Below are positions 14,677 to 15,100 of a stretch of DNA of 15,100 nt, in pieces. The position numbers and the translations under genes are program-made. Position 1 is the first letter of the stretch. Every line of letters starts with the position of its first letter. Origin of the DNA: Raineyella sp964528755 (lineage in GTDB: Bacteria > Actinomycetota > Actinomycetes > Propionibacteriales > Propionibacteriaceae); NCBI GenBank assembly GCA_964528755.1, contig CAZGWN010000086.1:1-15100 (forward strand), in the 5' to 3' direction. The notes below the pieces were generated by a model. That model saw only the letters and a program-made list of their open reading frames with translations, did not search any database and was not told the origin of the DNA.

Positions 14677-15100
14677 AACTTCACCTCACCGGTCACCGGG
14701 TCGATGTCCTCCTCGGCCTCGGCGGGGCCGGCCTGCTCCGCGGGCTCAGCGCCCTCGGTCTTCGGGCCGAGACCCATCTTGCCCTTGATCTTGTCCTCCA
14801 GTTCCTGGGCCACCTCCGGGTGGGTCTTGAGGAACTTGCGGCCGTTCTCCTTGCCCTGACCGAGCTGGTCGGAACCGTAGGTGAACCAGGCGCCCGCCTT
14901 GCGGACGATGCCGGTCTCCACCCCCATGTCGAGCAGCGACCCCTCCCGACTGATGCCCTCGCCGTAGATGATGTCGAACTCGGCCTGCTTGAACGGCGGG
15001 GCCACCTTGTTCTTCACCACCTTGACCCGGGTCCGGTTGCCGACCATGTCGGTGCCGTCCTTGAGCGTCTCGATGCGTCGGACGTCCAGCCGGACCGACG
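14673..15100 (-). CDS. recA: Recombinase RecA, C-terminal part (runs out of the window)
   Basis: Only the last 142 or so codons are present; the start lies beyond the right edge. The visible part includes SVRLDVRRIETLKDG, NRTRVKVVKNKVAPPFKQAEFDIIYGEGISREGSLLD and GDQLGQGKENGRKFL, the conserved end of the RecA core. An acidic, Ala/Glu-rich tail ending GEVKF follows, as in other actinobacteria. RecA forms filaments on ssDNA, promotes strand exchange and triggers LexA self-cleavage. I see no intein in the visible part. Its stop overlaps the proposed recX CTG. Its promoter, probably SOS-controlled, is outside the window. Confidence 0.96.
   Translation of the reverse strand, partial: SVRLDVRRIETLKDGTDMVGNRTRVKVVKNKVAPPFKQAEFDIIYGEGISREGSLLDMGVETGIVRKAGAWFTYGSDQLGQGKENGRKFLKTHPEVAQELEDKIKGKMGLGPKTEGAEPAEQAGPAEAEEDIDPVTGEVKF

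Overview
The window looks like chromosomal core sequence from a high-GC actinobacterium, most likely in or near the Propionibacteriales. Reasons: very GC-rich codon use with long empty antisense reading frames, an actinobacterial-type LexA and SOS box (TCGAAC-N4-GTTCGA), a gluABCD-type glutamate uptake operon, an Rv0909-family small protein, and a gene order (lexA, hflX, dapF, miaA, miaB, recX, recA) that follows the Mycobacterium/Corynebacterium/Streptomyces arrangement. I see no mobile element, CRISPR array, tRNA or rRNA.

Layout. 1-577: a small membrane-protein gene on the minus strand (63-317), preceded by a strong ribosome site, a perfect SOS box and a -35/-10 pair. It is divergent from lexA, and the 260-bp gap between them carries a 23-bp tandem repeat and a second SOS box. 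578-1381: lexA. 1388-6813: a minus-strand block read right to left, miaA > dapF > hflX, with stop/start overlaps, then a DinG-type helicase with its own candidate promoter; the helicase is convergent with lexA. 6906-7115: an Rv0909-like small gene on the plus strand, closed by a strong hairpin. 7201-8673: miaB, minus strand. 8790-12097: gluABCD, plus strand. 12101-13849: RNase Y (rny), minus strand, convergent with gluD. 14110-15100: recX and the 3' part of recA, minus strand, running out of the window.

How the genes fit together. LexA, RecA and RecX are the repressor, co-protease/recombinase and RecA modulator of the SOS response, and the DinG-type helicase is a repair helicase. The small membrane protein occupies the place of the SOS division inhibitors DivS/ChiZ of relatives and is probably LexA-controlled. 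MiaA and MiaB act in sequence on A37 of UNN-reading tRNAs. DapF feeds lysine and cell-wall precursor synthesis, HflX is a ribosome-rescue GTPase, GluABCD imports glutamate, and RNase Y starts mRNA decay.

The most interesting signals are in the control regions. (1) A compact SOS-regulated gene encodes a one-helix membrane protein with no visible LysM domain. (2) Four genes (lexA, the helicase gene, miaB, gluA) share TANNNT, exactly six bases, then the start codon, with no ribosome site: a leaderless-mRNA architecture. (3) recX has no ATG/GTG/TTG ahead of its conserved N-terminus and may start at a CTG that overlaps the recA stop codon.
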